From the NCBI GenBank assembly GCA_036374835.1, contig DASUTB010000144.1, forward strand, positions 1 through 38,378: 38,378 nucleotides of DNA, in the 5' to 3' direction. Positions 30,743 through 38,378 of this stretch are shown piece after piece. Made by a program: the position numbers and the translations under genes. Under the pieces are notes generated by a model that was not told the origin of the DNA, searched no databases, and saw only the letters and a program-made list of their open reading frames with translations. Numbering within the stretch: position 1 is the stretch's first letter; the number at the start of each line of letters is the position of its first letter. Source of the DNA: DASUTB01 sp036374835. Its GTDB lineage: Bacteria; Actinomycetota; Actinomycetes; Jiangellales; Jiangellaceae.

Positions 30743-31519
30743 GTGGCCTACGACGACGACCTTCGTTTCGCGCACGTGCTCGCCGACGGCGCGGATGCCC
30801 AGACCATGCAACGATTCCGGGCCGAAGACCTGCGCGTCGACACCAAGGACGACGCGACACCGGTGACCGACGCCGATCATGCCACTGAAGAGGCGATGCG
30901 CCGCACGCTCGAGCGTTCCCGTCCCCGCGACGGCATCGTCGGCGAGGAGATGGGTTCGTCCGGCTGGGCGCACCGGCGCTGGGTCATCGACCCGATCGAC
31001 GGCACGAAGAACTTCATCCGCGGCGTCCCGGTGTGGGCGACGCTGATTGGACTGATGGAGGGCAATCATGTCGTCGCCGGTGTCGTATCCGCGCCGGCAC
31101 TCGGGCGTCGCTGGTGGGCGGCCAAGGGAACCGGCGCCTGGACCGGTAAGTCGCTGGCGTCGGCCACCCGGTGCGGCGTGTCGCACATCGGTCGACTCGA
31201 CCAGGCTTCCCTGTCCTACTCCTCGCTGCACGGCTGGGAGGAGATTGGCCGGCTCGACGCGTTCCTCGACCTGATGCGGGCTTGCTGGCGGACGCGCGCA
31301 TATGGCGACTTCTGGTCGTACATGCTGCTGGCCGACGGCGCGGTAGATCTGGTGGCCGAGCCGGAGCTGATGTTGCACGACATGGCCGCGCTCGTGGTCA
31401 TCGTCGAAGAAGCCGGCGGCGCGTTCACGGATCTGACGGGAAAGCCGGGGCCGCTCGGCGGTAACGCGGTCGCGACCAACGGTCTGCTGCACGACGAGGT
31501 GCTCGGCTACCTCGGCTAG
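30743..31519 (+). CDS. hisN: Histidinol-phosphatase/inositol-monophosphatase-family enzyme
   Basis: A protein of about 258 residues from GTG 30743 (TTG 30734 is also in frame). The lithium-sensitive phosphatase motifs are intact: DATPVTDADHATEEAMRRTL, GIVGEEMG (metal Glu), WVIDPIDGTKNFIRGVPVWA (DPIDGTxNF, metal Asp residues), GDFWSYMLLADGAVDLVAEP and MLHDMAALVVIVEEAGGAFT (C-terminal metal Asp). RGVPVWATLIGL is characteristic of actinobacterial HisN, which converts histidinol phosphate to histidinol; other his genes are absent here, as is usual for hisN. It converges with the xylanase gene 7 bases away. Confidence 0.88.
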   Translation: MAYDDDLRFAHVLADGADAQTMQRFRAEDLRVDTKDDATPVTDADHATEEAMRRTLERSRPRDGIVGEEMGSSGWAHRRWVIDPIDGTKNFIRGVPVWATLIGLMEGNHVVAGVVSAPALGRRWWAAKGTGAWTGKSLASATRCGVSHIGRLDQASLSYSSLHGWEEIGRLDAFLDLMRACWRTRAYGDFWSYMLLADGAVDLVAEPELMLHDMAALVVIVEEAGGAFTDLTGKPGPLGGNAVATNGLLHDEVLGYLG

Positions 31520-31526
31520 CCGGGCT

Positions 31527-32804
31527 TCAGATGCGCGCCACCACCGTCGTCTCACCGGGCGCATCGAGCGTGATCGCCGCTGCACCTGTACCCGGCACAT
31601 CGATGCGGTAGTCACCCAGGAACCCGTTCACCGTGACTCGGCCGTCGTCGTCGGTCCGCAACCGTGTCGGGCCGGTCCACCACTCCCCCTTGACAAGGTG
31701 CCGAAGCCGCTCGTACGACGGTTTCGGCGTGCCGTCGGGCCGCACCAGTCCGCCGGGGGCGTTCAGCCACATATCCCTGTCCGACAAACCCCAGTAGGTC
31801 ACCGCCTCGACCGATGGGTGCGACAGCAGCGTGCGGTAGTGTCGCTCGATTTCCTCGGCCTGCCTCGCCTCGCCTTCCTCCGTGGACGGCCACTCGTCGA
31901 CCTGCCAGTCGTTGAGATCGACGATGTGCGGCGGCATGAGGTCGCCGGACAGCAACGTGGTCTCGGTGAAATGAATCGGGATGTTGTAACGCGAGAAGCG
32001 CTCCAAGACGTCCAGCGTCTTCTCTTCGCCCCAATAACCCTGATGCATGTGGCTCTGCAGACCAAGCTTGTCGATCTTGATCCCGGCTTCGAGAACCCCT
32101 TCGATGAGGCACTCGTATGCCGTCGACATGTCGAAGTCGTTCAGCAGCAGCGTTGCAGCCGGGTTCACCGCTCTGGCCTCCTCGAACGCCAACCGAACCA
32201 TCTCGATCCGTCCGAGTTGACGTGCGATTCGGGTGACGCCGTTGTCCTCCGCCTCGAACACCGGCATGATCACCACCTCGTTGATCGCATCCCAGGTATC
32301 GATCACGCCGGCGAAGTCGGCTACGTCGCGACGAATCCGATCCCGCTGCAATCGCTCGATCTCGTCGTTCGACAGACCGAGCAGCCACGGCGCGCACACG
32401 GTGTGCCAGACGAGCGGGTGACCCTTCACCAGCGCGCCGCGGTCGGCGAACCAGCGGGCCGCGGTGCGAATAGGCTCGGCCTGCGGCCGTCCACGTTCGG
32501 GTTCGAACCTGCCCCAGTAGAACGGCAGCGTCGCCGCATTGAAAAGGTCCGACCACTGATCGGCGAGGCGCTGCTCGTACTCCGCCTCACGCGGAGCGCC
32601 ACATGCATGGTCGATCAGATCGAAGCCGATGCAGCCGAACAAGAACCGGTGCTTGGTCTGCTCGACCACGATGTCCGTACCGGCGACCGGGCTGCCGTCC
32701 GGGCCGACCACGGTGACGACGGCGGCGGCGCGGCGGTGGGCTAAGCCTGGATGTGGGGTCCGACCCGCGGCAGGTGGTGTGAACAGACTCGTCGTACGAG
32801 GCAT
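31527..32804 (-). CDS. GH10 endo-1,4-beta-xylanase-like glycosidase, no signal peptide
   Basis: A 425-residue protein from ATG 32804. Residues 25-60 are a beta segment; the GH10 barrel then runs to about 380. Family motifs: LVKGHPLVWHTVCAPW, acid/base Glu176 in DTWDAINEVV (WDxxNE), KIDKLGLQSHMHQGYWGEEK, nucleophile Glu281 in IPIHFTETTLL and a Trp in YWGLSDRDMWL. A beta-rich tail (TVNGFLGDYRIDVPG) closes it. The absence of any export signal suggests an intracellular enzyme for imported xylo-oligosaccharides. The start is 9 bases after the AI-2E-type gene's stop. Confidence 0.92.
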   Translation of the reverse strand: MPRTTSLFTPPAAGRTPHPGLAHRRAAAVVTVVGPDGSPVAGTDIVVEQTKHRFLFGCIGFDLIDHACGAPREAEYEQRLADQWSDLFNAATLPFYWGRFEPERGRPQAEPIRTAARWFADRGALVKGHPLVWHTVCAPWLLGLSNDEIERLQRDRIRRDVADFAGVIDTWDAINEVVIMPVFEAEDNGVTRIARQLGRIEMVRLAFEEARAVNPAATLLLNDFDMSTAYECLIEGVLEAGIKIDKLGLQSHMHQGYWGEEKTLDVLERFSRYNIPIHFTETTLLSGDLMPPHIVDLNDWQVDEWPSTEEGEARQAEEIERHYRTLLSHPSVEAVTYWGLSDRDMWLNAPGGLVRPDGTPKPSYERLRHLVKGEWWTGPTRLRTDDDGRVTVNGFLGDYRIDVPGTGAAAITLDAPGETTVVARI

Positions 32805-32813
32805 CGGCGCACG

Positions 32814-34127
32814 CTATCCCTCGCCGGAGTCGGCGAGATACTTACCCACGCTGTTGGCCATGGCCACGAGCGGCACCGCCACGATGCCGCCGAGGATGCC
32901 GGCGACGAGAATACCGAGCGTGATCGCCAGCACGACCGCCAGCGGGTGGATCCGCGCCATTTTGCCCAGCACCAGCGGCGCGAACACGTTGCCCTCGACC
33001 TGCTGGATCACGATGATGCCGATCAGCACGATGAGGGCCGTCACGAACCCGTTCGCCACGAATGCCACCAGCACCGCTGCAGCACCGGCCACGATCGCGC
33101 CCACCAGCGGGATGTACGCACCGAAGAACACCAAGACGCCGAGCGCGAGCGCGAGCGGAACACCCAGAATCCAGAGCATGATCGTGATGAAGAACCCGTC
33201 GAACACCGCGATCAAGGTCTGGCCCCGTATGTAGGACGTGAGCGTCGTCCATGCCCGGTTGCCGGCGCCGTCGACGCGGTCGCGCGAGCCGCGGGGAAAC
33301 ATCCTCACCGCCCAGCGCCAGATGCCCGGACCGTCGTACAAGAACATCAGCAGCGCGAACAGCGCGATGACGACGCCGGACAGGAACTCGACCGCGGCAG
33401 CCGCACCGGCGACCGCGCCGGCGGTGAGCGACTCTTCATCCTGGCCGATTCCTTCGACGACACGGTCCACCCACGTCTGGATCTGTGCCTCGGTGAGGTA
33501 GAACGGCGGTCCGGCGAACCAGTTCTGCAGCTCGGTGAGACCTTCGCCGGCACGCTCGACCACATCAGCGAACTGGTCGCCCACCGCGTCCCCGACCAGC
33601 GTCAGCACACCGCTGATACCGGCGATGAACACCACGAACACGACGCCGGCGGCAAGGCCTCTGGAAAACCGGATTCGGCGCAGCCACGTCACCGCCGGCC
33701 ACAGCAAGGCGGCGAGCAGGAGGGCGACCGCGACGGCGAAGACGACAACACGGACCTGCCACAGCACGAACCCGATCAGCGCGATCGCCGCTGCGATGAC
33801 GAGCGTGCGCCACGACCAGGCCGCGGCCGCCCGGTACCCGGCCGGTACCGGGTGACGGTCCGGCTCGCGCGGTGGCGAGGCGGGTTGCGGCGCGCTCGGT
33901 TCCGGGCTCGTGGATGGAGCACTCGGCGGCTGCGGGCGCAGTGGCCGCGAAGACTCCTCCGGCCGGCTCTGATGCTGGGCCGGCGGTAAACCCGTCATGC
34001 CGTGAGCCGGGTCGCCGGCCGACGCGGTCGGCTGATCGTCCGATCCGGTCAGCTGCGCCTTGCGTCGCGCGATGAGTTCGCGCACTTCGCCGACGCGCTC
34101 CTGCAAGCGGCTCCATGGATCAGCCAC
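32814..34127 (-). CDS. AI-2E/PerM-family membrane transporter
   Basis: A 437-residue protein from GTG 34127. The first 105 residues are hydrophilic, charged, then Pro/Ser-rich. Seven or eight membrane segments follow, beginning WRTLVIAAAIALIGFVLW and VVVFAVAVALLLAALLWPAV. After a long extracytoplasmic segment come VVIALFALLMFLYDG, GQTLIAVFDGFFITIMLWIL, GVPLALALGVLVFFGAYIPL and GMARIHPLAVVLAITLG-like MARIHPLAVVLAITLGILVA. The G-x-Y-I-P-x-x-G and H-P-L-x-V motifs define the AI-2E/PerM family, with proposed roles in signal or ion export. It is likely co-transcribed with the xylanase gene just downstream. Confidence 0.92.
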   Translation of the reverse strand: MADPWSRLQERVGEVRELIARRKAQLTGSDDQPTASAGDPAHGMTGLPPAQHQSRPEESSRPLRPQPPSAPSTSPEPSAPQPASPPREPDRHPVPAGYRAAAAWSWRTLVIAAAIALIGFVLWQVRVVVFAVAVALLLAALLWPAVTWLRRIRFSRGLAAGVVFVVFIAGISGVLTLVGDAVGDQFADVVERAGEGLTELQNWFAGPPFYLTEAQIQTWVDRVVEGIGQDEESLTAGAVAGAAAAVEFLSGVVIALFALLMFLYDGPGIWRWAVRMFPRGSRDRVDGAGNRAWTTLTSYIRGQTLIAVFDGFFITIMLWILGVPLALALGVLVFFGAYIPLVGAIVAGAAAVLVAFVANGFVTALIVLIGIIVIQQVEGNVFAPLVLGKMARIHPLAVVLAITLGILVAGILGGIVAVPLVAMANSVGKYLADSGEG

Positions 34128-34204
34128 AGCGATCAGCTTCCCACACGTAGCGGTTGAGTGTAACTACCGACGACGGATGCTTCGACACGAGTCCATTCAA
34201 AGCT

Positions 34205-34232
34205 GCCCCGGCAGGCAAATGCCTACCGGGGC
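34205..34232 (-). terminator. Intrinsic-type terminator hairpin after hsp20
   Basis: Read on the minus strand, GCCCCGG-U-AGGC-AUUU-GCCU-G-CCGGGGC forms a 12-bp stem (one G-U pair) with a 4-base loop, 50 bases past the hsp20 stop. Only a short T-run (AGCTTTG) follows, as common in actinobacteria. Confidence 0.7.
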
Positions 34233-34281
34233 GTGGTTACGTGCCGGGGCCTAGGTTCCTATCCCGGCCGTACGACGACGG

Positions 34282-34707
34282 CTACCGGGAGATCTCCTTG
34301 CGGCCGCTGGAGTGGGAGATCTCCACCCGGCGCGGCTTCGCCTCGTCGAGCACCGGGATCTCGATCGTCAGGACTCCGTCACTGTAGTCGGCCTGCAGCT
34401 TGTCCACGGCCAGCGTCTCGCCGAGGAAGATCTGCCGCGTGAACGAGCCGGTCGGCCGTTCGGCGACCGTCCATTCCACGTCGTTGGTCGACGGACGGTG
34501 TGCCTCGACGGTCAGGACGTTCTGCTCGACGGTGACGTCGATGCTGTCGCTGTCAATGCCGGGCAGGTCGAACTTCACGTAGAACCGGTCGTCCTTGCGG
34601 TACGCGTCCATGGGCATCGCGAGCGGTCCACGGCTCGGCGCACGGAAGAACTGCTGCGCGATCCGGTCGAGGTCACCGAACGGGTCGGTACGCATGAGCA
34701 TCGCCAT
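34282..34707 (-). CDS. Hsp20/alpha-crystallin small heat-shock protein
   Basis: A 141-residue protein from ATG 34707 with GGAGG and AAGGAG sites upstream. The alpha-crystallin domain is complete: MPMDAYRKDDRFYVKFDLPG, DSIDVTVEQNVLTVEAHRPS, GSFTRQIFLGETLAVDKLQA and DYSDGVLTIEIPVLDEAKPR. The C-terminal part lacks a clear I-x-I tail but ends RVEISHSSGRKEISR. It holds unfolded proteins for refolding by DnaK. It is divergent from a dnaJ-hspR-like pair, so the three genes are probably one heat-shock unit under the MerR-type regulator. Confidence 0.93.
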   Translation of the reverse strand: MAMLMRTDPFGDLDRIAQQFFRAPSRGPLAMPMDAYRKDDRFYVKFDLPGIDSDSIDVTVEQNVLTVEAHRPSTNDVEWTVAERPTGSFTRQIFLGETLAVDKLQADYSDGVLTIEIPVLDEAKPRRVEISHSSGRKEISR

Positions 34708-34765
34708 TGCTCCTTCACCTCCACAAGGTCCGTACTGTACTCTCTACGTTAAGAGATTAGTTCCT

Positions 34766-34794
34766 ACATAACACATAGCGGATCTGTGTGTCAA
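34766..34794 (-). promoter_or_regulatory. hsp20 promoter with MerR-type spacer operator
   Basis: On the minus strand TTGACA (34794-34789) and TTATGT (34771-34766) are spaced 17 bases apart. The spacer itself is bounded by an ACACA-N9-TGTGT inverted repeat (34771-34789 on the plus strand). An outer CCTACA/TGTAGG pair (34763-34768, 34804-34809) also surrounds it. It does not match the known HAIR site (CTTGAGT-N7-ACTCAAG), so binding by the HspR-like protein is inferred from position only. Confidence 0.6.
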
Positions 34795-34818
34795 CTCATA
34801 GATTGTAGGGGAGCGAGA

Positions 34819-35241
34819 ATGGTTCGAGTAGCGCGAAACGACTGGTCGCACCGTGACTACTACGCGATTCTCGAGGTTCCGGCGACCGCGTCGCAAGACG
34901 AGATCAACCGGGCGTACCGCCGTCGCGCCCGGGCGACACATCCTGACCTCAACACCGATGATCCCCGCGCCGAGCAGCAGTTCGACGAACTTGCCGCAGC
35001 CCGTGAGGTGCTCACCGACCCGACTTCTCGAGCGGCCTACGACGAATTGCGCAACGCCCGAACCGCTACCAGCGCCGAAGCCGACCACAGTGCAGGTACG
35101 CCCACCCGTAAGGCGTCGGAGTCGGCGCCCGTAGTACCGGCCATGCCGGTGTTGGGCCGACGGCACCGATCAGTGCCGCCTGGGTCGACGATCCGGGTCG
35201 GTCCCGTCCGCTGGACGCCGAGCGAGGTGAGGCGACCATGA
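34819..35241 (+). CDS. J-domain protein (short DnaJ-like)
   Basis: A 140-residue protein from ATG 34819, preceded by GGGGAG at 6 bases. Residues 10-80 are a J domain: RDYYAILEVPATASQDEINR, AYRRRARATHPDLN with the HPD motif, and FDELAAAREVLTDPTSRAAY. There is no Gly/Phe region, zinc finger or C-terminal peptide-binding domain; instead a short Ala/Pro linker and a conserved-looking tail GSTIRVGPVRWTPSEVRRP. Short J proteins of this kind stimulate DnaK and in actinobacteria often precede a MerR/HspR gene. Its stop overlaps the next start (ATGA). Confidence 0.93.
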   Translation: MVRVARNDWSHRDYYAILEVPATASQDEINRAYRRRARATHPDLNTDDPRAEQQFDELAAAREVLTDPTSRAAYDELRNARTATSAEADHSAGTPTRKASESAPVVPAMPVLGRRHRSVPPGSTIRVGPVRWTPSEVRRP

Positions 35242-35540
35242 CCGCGTGGCCGACACTGCCCTCGGATCAGGGCGTCTACTCGATCTCCGTCGCATCGGAG
35301 CTCACCGGTATCGGACCGCAGACGTTACGCCTGTACGAGGACAAGGGACTGGTTGAGCCGGAACGCACCGGCGGTGGCACCCGCAGGTACAGCGACGAGG
35401 ATGTGCAGCGCATCCGCCGGGTCGCCGAGCTGACCGCCGCCGGGCTCAACCTCGCCGGCGTCGGCCTCGTCCTCGAACTCGAGGCCGAGAACGACCGGCT
35501 TCGCGCCCAACTCGAGCAGGCCCTCGGCGACGACCGGTAA
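35238..35540 (+). CDS. HspR-like MerR-family regulator
   Basis: A 100-residue protein from ATG 35238, overlapping the J-protein stop by 4 bases. The N-terminal winged helix reads VYSISVASELTGIGPQTLRL, YEDKGLVEPERTGGGTRRYS, DEDVQRIRRVAELTAAGLNL, then a short dimer helix LVLELEAENDRLRAQLEQAL. Composition and length match HspR, the repressor of dnaK and clpB operons in actinobacteria, which uses the same G-I-x-x-x-T-L-R-x-Y-E-x-x-G-L. It probably represses the divergent hsp20 and its own operon until heat stress. Confidence 0.9.
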   Translation: MTAWPTLPSDQGVYSISVASELTGIGPQTLRLYEDKGLVEPERTGGGTRRYSDEDVQRIRRVAELTAAGLNLAGVGLVLELEAENDRLRAQLEQALGDDR

Positions 35541-35629
35541 TCGTCTCGACGGATTTTCCGCAAGTTCGGATGCGCCCGGCCGAATAGGTCGTAGACTAAC
35601 GCGGGTTACCGAGGATGCCGGGGGCAAAG

Positions 35630-37168
35630 GTGACATCTCCTGCCGATGCGCCGACCGATGCGCAACTGATCGACCGCGTGCGCGCGAACGACGCTGCGGC
35701 TTTTGCCGAACTGCGCCGCCGCCACCGGACCGATGCGACCCGAATCGCGCGTACCGTGGCACACGACCCGGCCGAGGCCGAGCGGGTCGCCGGCGAGGCC
35801 TTCGAACGCCTCCATGCCGCGTTGGTCGCCGGCGCCGGCCCGCGGGCCTCCGTGTCGCCATACCTGCGCACGATGATTCGCCGTGGTGCCCTTGACGCGC
35901 ACCGTTCGCCCGGCGACGGGCATGAGCCCGTCGACCCGGCGGCCGTCGAGGATCTGCCCTACTCCACCGATCCGGTGACGACGGTCGAAGACCGCAACGT
36001 CATCAGGGAGGCGTATGAGTCGCTGCCGGAACGGTGGCAGCGTGCGTTGTGGTTCACCGAGATCGAGGGCCGCACGCCGGCGTCGCTGGTGCCGGGCCTC
36101 GGTAGTTCGGCTACGTCGGTGGCGGCGATGGCGTACCGCGCTCGCGAGGGCCTGCGCCAGGCGTATCTGGCCGTCCACATGTCCGTCGCCGTCTCGGCCG
36201 CGTGCCGGCCGATCGTGGCCAATCTGCCCGCCTACGCCCGCCGAGCGCTGCAGCCGCAGGACGACGTGGCGGTGGCGACCCATCTCAATTCGTGCGTCGA
36301 GTGCCGTAACCGCCGATACGAGCTCACGCTGCTCGTATCGAACCTGCGCAGTGTGCTCGCGCCGGCGCTGCTCGGCCACCGTGCCGGTATTCCGGCGGCC
36401 GGAGTGGCCGTGGCGGCCGGACCGGCCCGGACGCCGGCCACGGCTTCGATGGCGATCGTGAGCCGGTTGCCGCGGCGAACCGTCAAGGTCGCCGCGTCAG
36501 CCACCGTTGGCGTGCTGGCGGTGGCCGCACTCGCCTTGGCCGCCTCGTCGGCTTTCGCGCCGACGACGTCGGTTGACACGGCGGGCGACGACGGTGATCC
36601 GCCCACGGTGACTTCCGGGCGAACCGACGAACCGCCACCGGCCGTCACAATTGACCCGCTGGACCGGCTGGACGGGGAACCGGTAGAAGACGATGACGGC
36701 CCGGCCGAAGATACGGATGGGCAGTCGGAGCAGCCGGATACCGGATCGGCGGCGAGCGATGAGGCCGGCGCCGGTGGCAGCGAGCCGCGCGCGGGTGCGG
36801 ACGCCGGCCCGGCCGGCGGCGACGAGACGGCACCGGCCGACTCCGGCGGCGACAAGACCGCAGCGGCCGACTCCGGTACCAACACGTCCGGCTCCGAGCC
36901 GGCCGGCGCGAGTACGACCGCACCGGTCGGCGGTGGCGCCGCGGTCGGCGGCGATTCCGCCGAATCCGGCGCCGGTAATAACGGGAACAATCCGCCCCGT
37001 CGTGGGTCGGGCTCCGATCCCAGCGATCGGTCCGGGCCCTCGACGGGCAATGACGGCGACTCCGACGGCGACGCGGACGAGCCGACCGAACCGGATGAAG
37101 CTCCGGACAAGGAAGATCGGGACGAGCCGAGGCTTGTCGACAGAGTCCTGTGTTTCATCCTGTGTTGA
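35630..37168 (+). CDS. Membrane-tethered ECF sigma factor with zinc finger and acidic tail
   Basis: About 512 residues from GTG 35630 (GGGGG 5 bases upstream); ATG 35615 is the alternative. Numbers below count from the ATG. Domain order: sigma region 2 (about 16-95: QLIDRVRANDAAAFAELRRR, SPYLRTMIRRGALDAHR), sigma region 4 (about 130-187: AYESLPERWQRALWFTEIEG, SVAAMAYRAREGLRQAYL), a ZAS-like zinc finger ATHLNSCVECRNR (His223-Cys227-Cys230) normally found in anti-sigma factors, a membrane segment at 290-315, and a tail of about 200 residues rich in Asp, Glu, Gly, Ser and Thr, ending in LVDRVLCFILC. Sigma and anti-sigma-like parts in one chain suggest a self-inhibited, membrane-held regulator. 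Confidence 0.85.
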   Translation: MTSPADAPTDAQLIDRVRANDAAAFAELRRRHRTDATRIARTVAHDPAEAERVAGEAFERLHAALVAGAGPRASVSPYLRTMIRRGALDAHRSPGDGHEPVDPAAVEDLPYSTDPVTTVEDRNVIREAYESLPERWQRALWFTEIEGRTPASLVPGLGSSATSVAAMAYRAREGLRQAYLAVHMSVAVSAACRPIVANLPAYARRALQPQDDVAVATHLNSCVECRNRRYELTLLVSNLRSVLAPALLGHRAGIPAAGVAVAAGPARTPATASMAIVSRLPRRTVKVAASATVGVLAVAALALAASSAFAPTTSVDTAGDDGDPPTVTSGRTDEPPPAVTIDPLDRLDGEPVEDDDGPAEDTDGQSEQPDTGSAASDEAGAGGSEPRAGADAGPAGGDETAPADSGGDKTAAADSGTNTSGSEPAGASTTAPVGGGAAVGGDSAESGAGNNGNNPPRRGSGSDPSDRSGPSTGNDGDSDGDADEPTEPDEAPDKEDRDEPRLVDRVLCFILC

Positions 37169-37443
37169 CCGTCGCCGCTCCCCTGCCGATCCGAGTGTCC
37201 TGCACTCGGCTCGTCCGCCTGAATCGCACAGCTTGGGGTGCGGCGTCAAGTGGTCGATCGACCCACGGGCATCAGCCTGTCGGACGATACTTGCTAAGAC
37301 TTACGGTCGGATCTTGCCCAGAATCGTGTCGGAACCGGCGTCTTGTAGCACCGTTGGGTCCTGGCCACCAGATCACCGGGCCGGCTTGAGCTCGGGAATG
37401 GCCACGAGGCGTACCACCGAGGTACATAGGGGGAATGGGTCAA

Positions 37444-37722
37444 ATGACAGCGCTGCCCGATCTGCGCGAGCGTCTGGTCGATTACGCGTTCCGTCCGCAG
37501 GACAGCTGGCGTGTGCTCGCCGCCTGCAGGGGTATGGACACCGACATCTTCTACCCCGAGGGCCGTGGCCGCGCGCTACGGATGAGGGAGGACATCGCCA
37601 AACAGATCTGTGCCGAATGCCCGGTCTCGCGTGAGTGCCGGCAGGCGGCCGGTGAACACCCGGAGCGATACGGCATCTGGGGCGGGCTCACCGAGGGCGA
37701 ACGAGGCTGGTCACGCCGCTGA
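37444..37722 (+). CDS. WhiB-family iron-sulfur transcription regulator
   Basis: A 92-residue protein from ATG 37444 (ATG 37435 also possible; the GGGGGA site fits the inner one better). It has the four conserved cysteines of the 4Fe-4S cluster in the WhiB pattern: LAACRGMDTDIFYPE, then QICAECPVSREC (CxxC-x5-C), and the G-I-W-G-G-L turn (RYGIWGGLTEGER) with a basic tail. WhiB proteins bind the primary sigma factor and regulate development, redox response or drug resistance. It lies 275 bases after the sigma gene; the two may not be co-transcribed. Confidence 0.95.
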   Translation: MTALPDLRERLVDYAFRPQDSWRVLAACRGMDTDIFYPEGRGRALRMREDIAKQICAECPVSRECRQAAGEHPERYGIWGGLTEGERGWSRR

Positions 37723-37746
37723 CTTCCCCCGAGTAGCATCGGCGGC

Positions 37747-38378
37747 ATGGAAGATCACTCGTGTTGCGCGCCGAGCAGGGACGGCGAAACGGGCAGCGCC
37801 GTCACCGCCGCGCAGTCGAGCACAGCAACAGCGCGTCGGCCCATTAAGGCGGGCCGTCCAACACGTGGGATGAAACTCATCCAGGGCGGCCCGTTCCTGA
37901 TGGGCGGCGACGATCCGGACGCCTTCCCGACGACGGGGAAGGACCGGTCCGTGAGGTGGACGTCCGGCCGTTCTACATCGACGCCAAAGCCGTCACCAAC
38001 AGCCAGTTCGCGACGTTCGTCAAGGCGACCGGGTACGTGACCGAGGCGGAGCGGTTCGGCTGGTCGTTCGTCTTCGAAGCTTTCTTGACACCGGGTGCCC
38101 GCAAGCACGTGATCGACGCAACGTTGCCGGGCGCGCCGTGGTGGCGAGGCGTCAATGGGGCGGCTTGGCGAGCACCGGAGGGCCCGGGGACGGACGGGGC
38201 CCGCCGCGCCAACCATCCCGTCGTCCACGTCTCGTGGCACGATGCGGCCCGCTACGCCGAATGGGCGGGTAAGCGGCTGCCGACCGAGGCGGAGTGGGAG
38301 TAGGCCGCCCGCGGTGGATTGACTCAAGCCACCTATCCCTGGGGGGACGAGTTCACGCCACGCGGTCGGCACCGCTGC
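37747..38378 (+). pseudogene. Formylglycine-generating enzyme (SUMF1/FGE), broken, cut by window edge
   Basis: From ATG 37747 the frame reads HSCCAPSRDGETG, then MKLIQGGPFLMGGDDPDAFP. Near 37935 the frame must change to give DGEGPVREVDVRPFYIDAKA, VTNSQFATFVKATGYVTEAE, FGWSFVFEAFL, APWWRGVNGAAWRAPEGPG and NHPVVHVSWHDAARYAEWAG, KRLPTEAEWE. A TAG at 38301-38303 then stands where relatives have Tyr (EWEYAARGG), and AARGGLTQATYPWGDE continues in frame. So the sulfatase-activating enzyme is hit by one frameshift and one nonsense codon. FGE converts an active-site Cys of sulfatases to formylglycine. The catalytic Cys pair lies beyond the window. Confidence 0.8.

Noticed and set aside
32751..33989. 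Long plus-strand frame over the AI-2E gene
   Set aside because: His/Arg/Asp-rich low-complexity translation, typical of an antisense frame of a membrane-protein gene.
36232..37158. Minus-strand Ser/Pro-rich frame over the sigma-factor tail
   Set aside because: It mirrors the Asp/Gly/Thr-rich sense tail, with no signal peptide or start site of its own.
1..38378. CRISPR array, tRNA or rRNA genes
   Set aside because: No regularly spaced direct repeats with spacers, no cloverleaf with a GGTTCRANNC arm and no rRNA-like stretch were noticed on reading; a covariance search was not possible.

Overview
The window comes from a high-GC actinobacterium. Evidence: GC-rich third codon positions, frequent GTG/TTG starts, a WhiB-family protein, a lipoprotein sortase, a leaderless toxin-antitoxin promoter, an ECF sigma factor with zinc-finger extension, and an hsp20/dnaJ/hspR-like heat-shock cluster. 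The gene mix fits a soil or plant-associated lineage such as Jiangellales, but this cannot be fixed from the sequence alone.

Region 1 (about 0.5-15.3 kb) is accessory DNA. It holds mostly single small genes on both strands: two-domain VOC protein, GNAT acetyltransferase, methyltransferase, alpha/beta hydrolase, NTF2-like protein, TetR/membrane-protein pair, ArfB and several unknowns. A short repeat recurs between them, always in the same orientation: a 17-bp palindrome (TGACCCGA-N-TCGGGTCA type) between two direct CGGACGTT-like boxes. There are five full copies and several partial ones, and none was seen after 14.6 kb. The same region holds decayed genes (dienelactone hydrolase, dihydrofolate-reductase-like, EF-Tu C-domain-like), an IS110 element with a candidate bridge RNA, two differently deleted tyrosine recombinase remnants, a compositionally foreign secreted-protein gene and a mazEF module.

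Region 2 (15.4-21.5 kb) has a purple-acid-phosphatase-like metallophosphoesterase, a RidA protein, an alpha/beta hydrolase, an SRPBCC protein and a SNF2 helicase.

Region 3 (21.9-30.0 kb) contains a three-gene sugar/polyol catabolic operon on the minus strand (Gfo/Idh/MocA dehydrogenase, DUF993 aldolase-like protein, sugar isomerase/epimerase) with a LacI-type operator at its promoter. A LacI regulator lies 3.6 kb away. Between them is a separate plus-strand operon: methyltransferase, TetR regulator and an unusual hydrolase-glycosyltransferase fusion, behind a 38-bp inverted repeat that overlaps the promoter.

Region 4 (30.1-38.4 kb) looks more like core genome: DUF2231 membrane protein, HisN-type phosphatase, cytoplasmic GH10 xylanase, AI-2E-family permease, Hsp20, divergent DnaJ/HspR-like pair, membrane-tethered ECF sigma factor, WhiB, and at the right edge a formylglycine-generating-enzyme gene broken by a frameshift and a stop codon. 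The left edge cuts a sortase gene.
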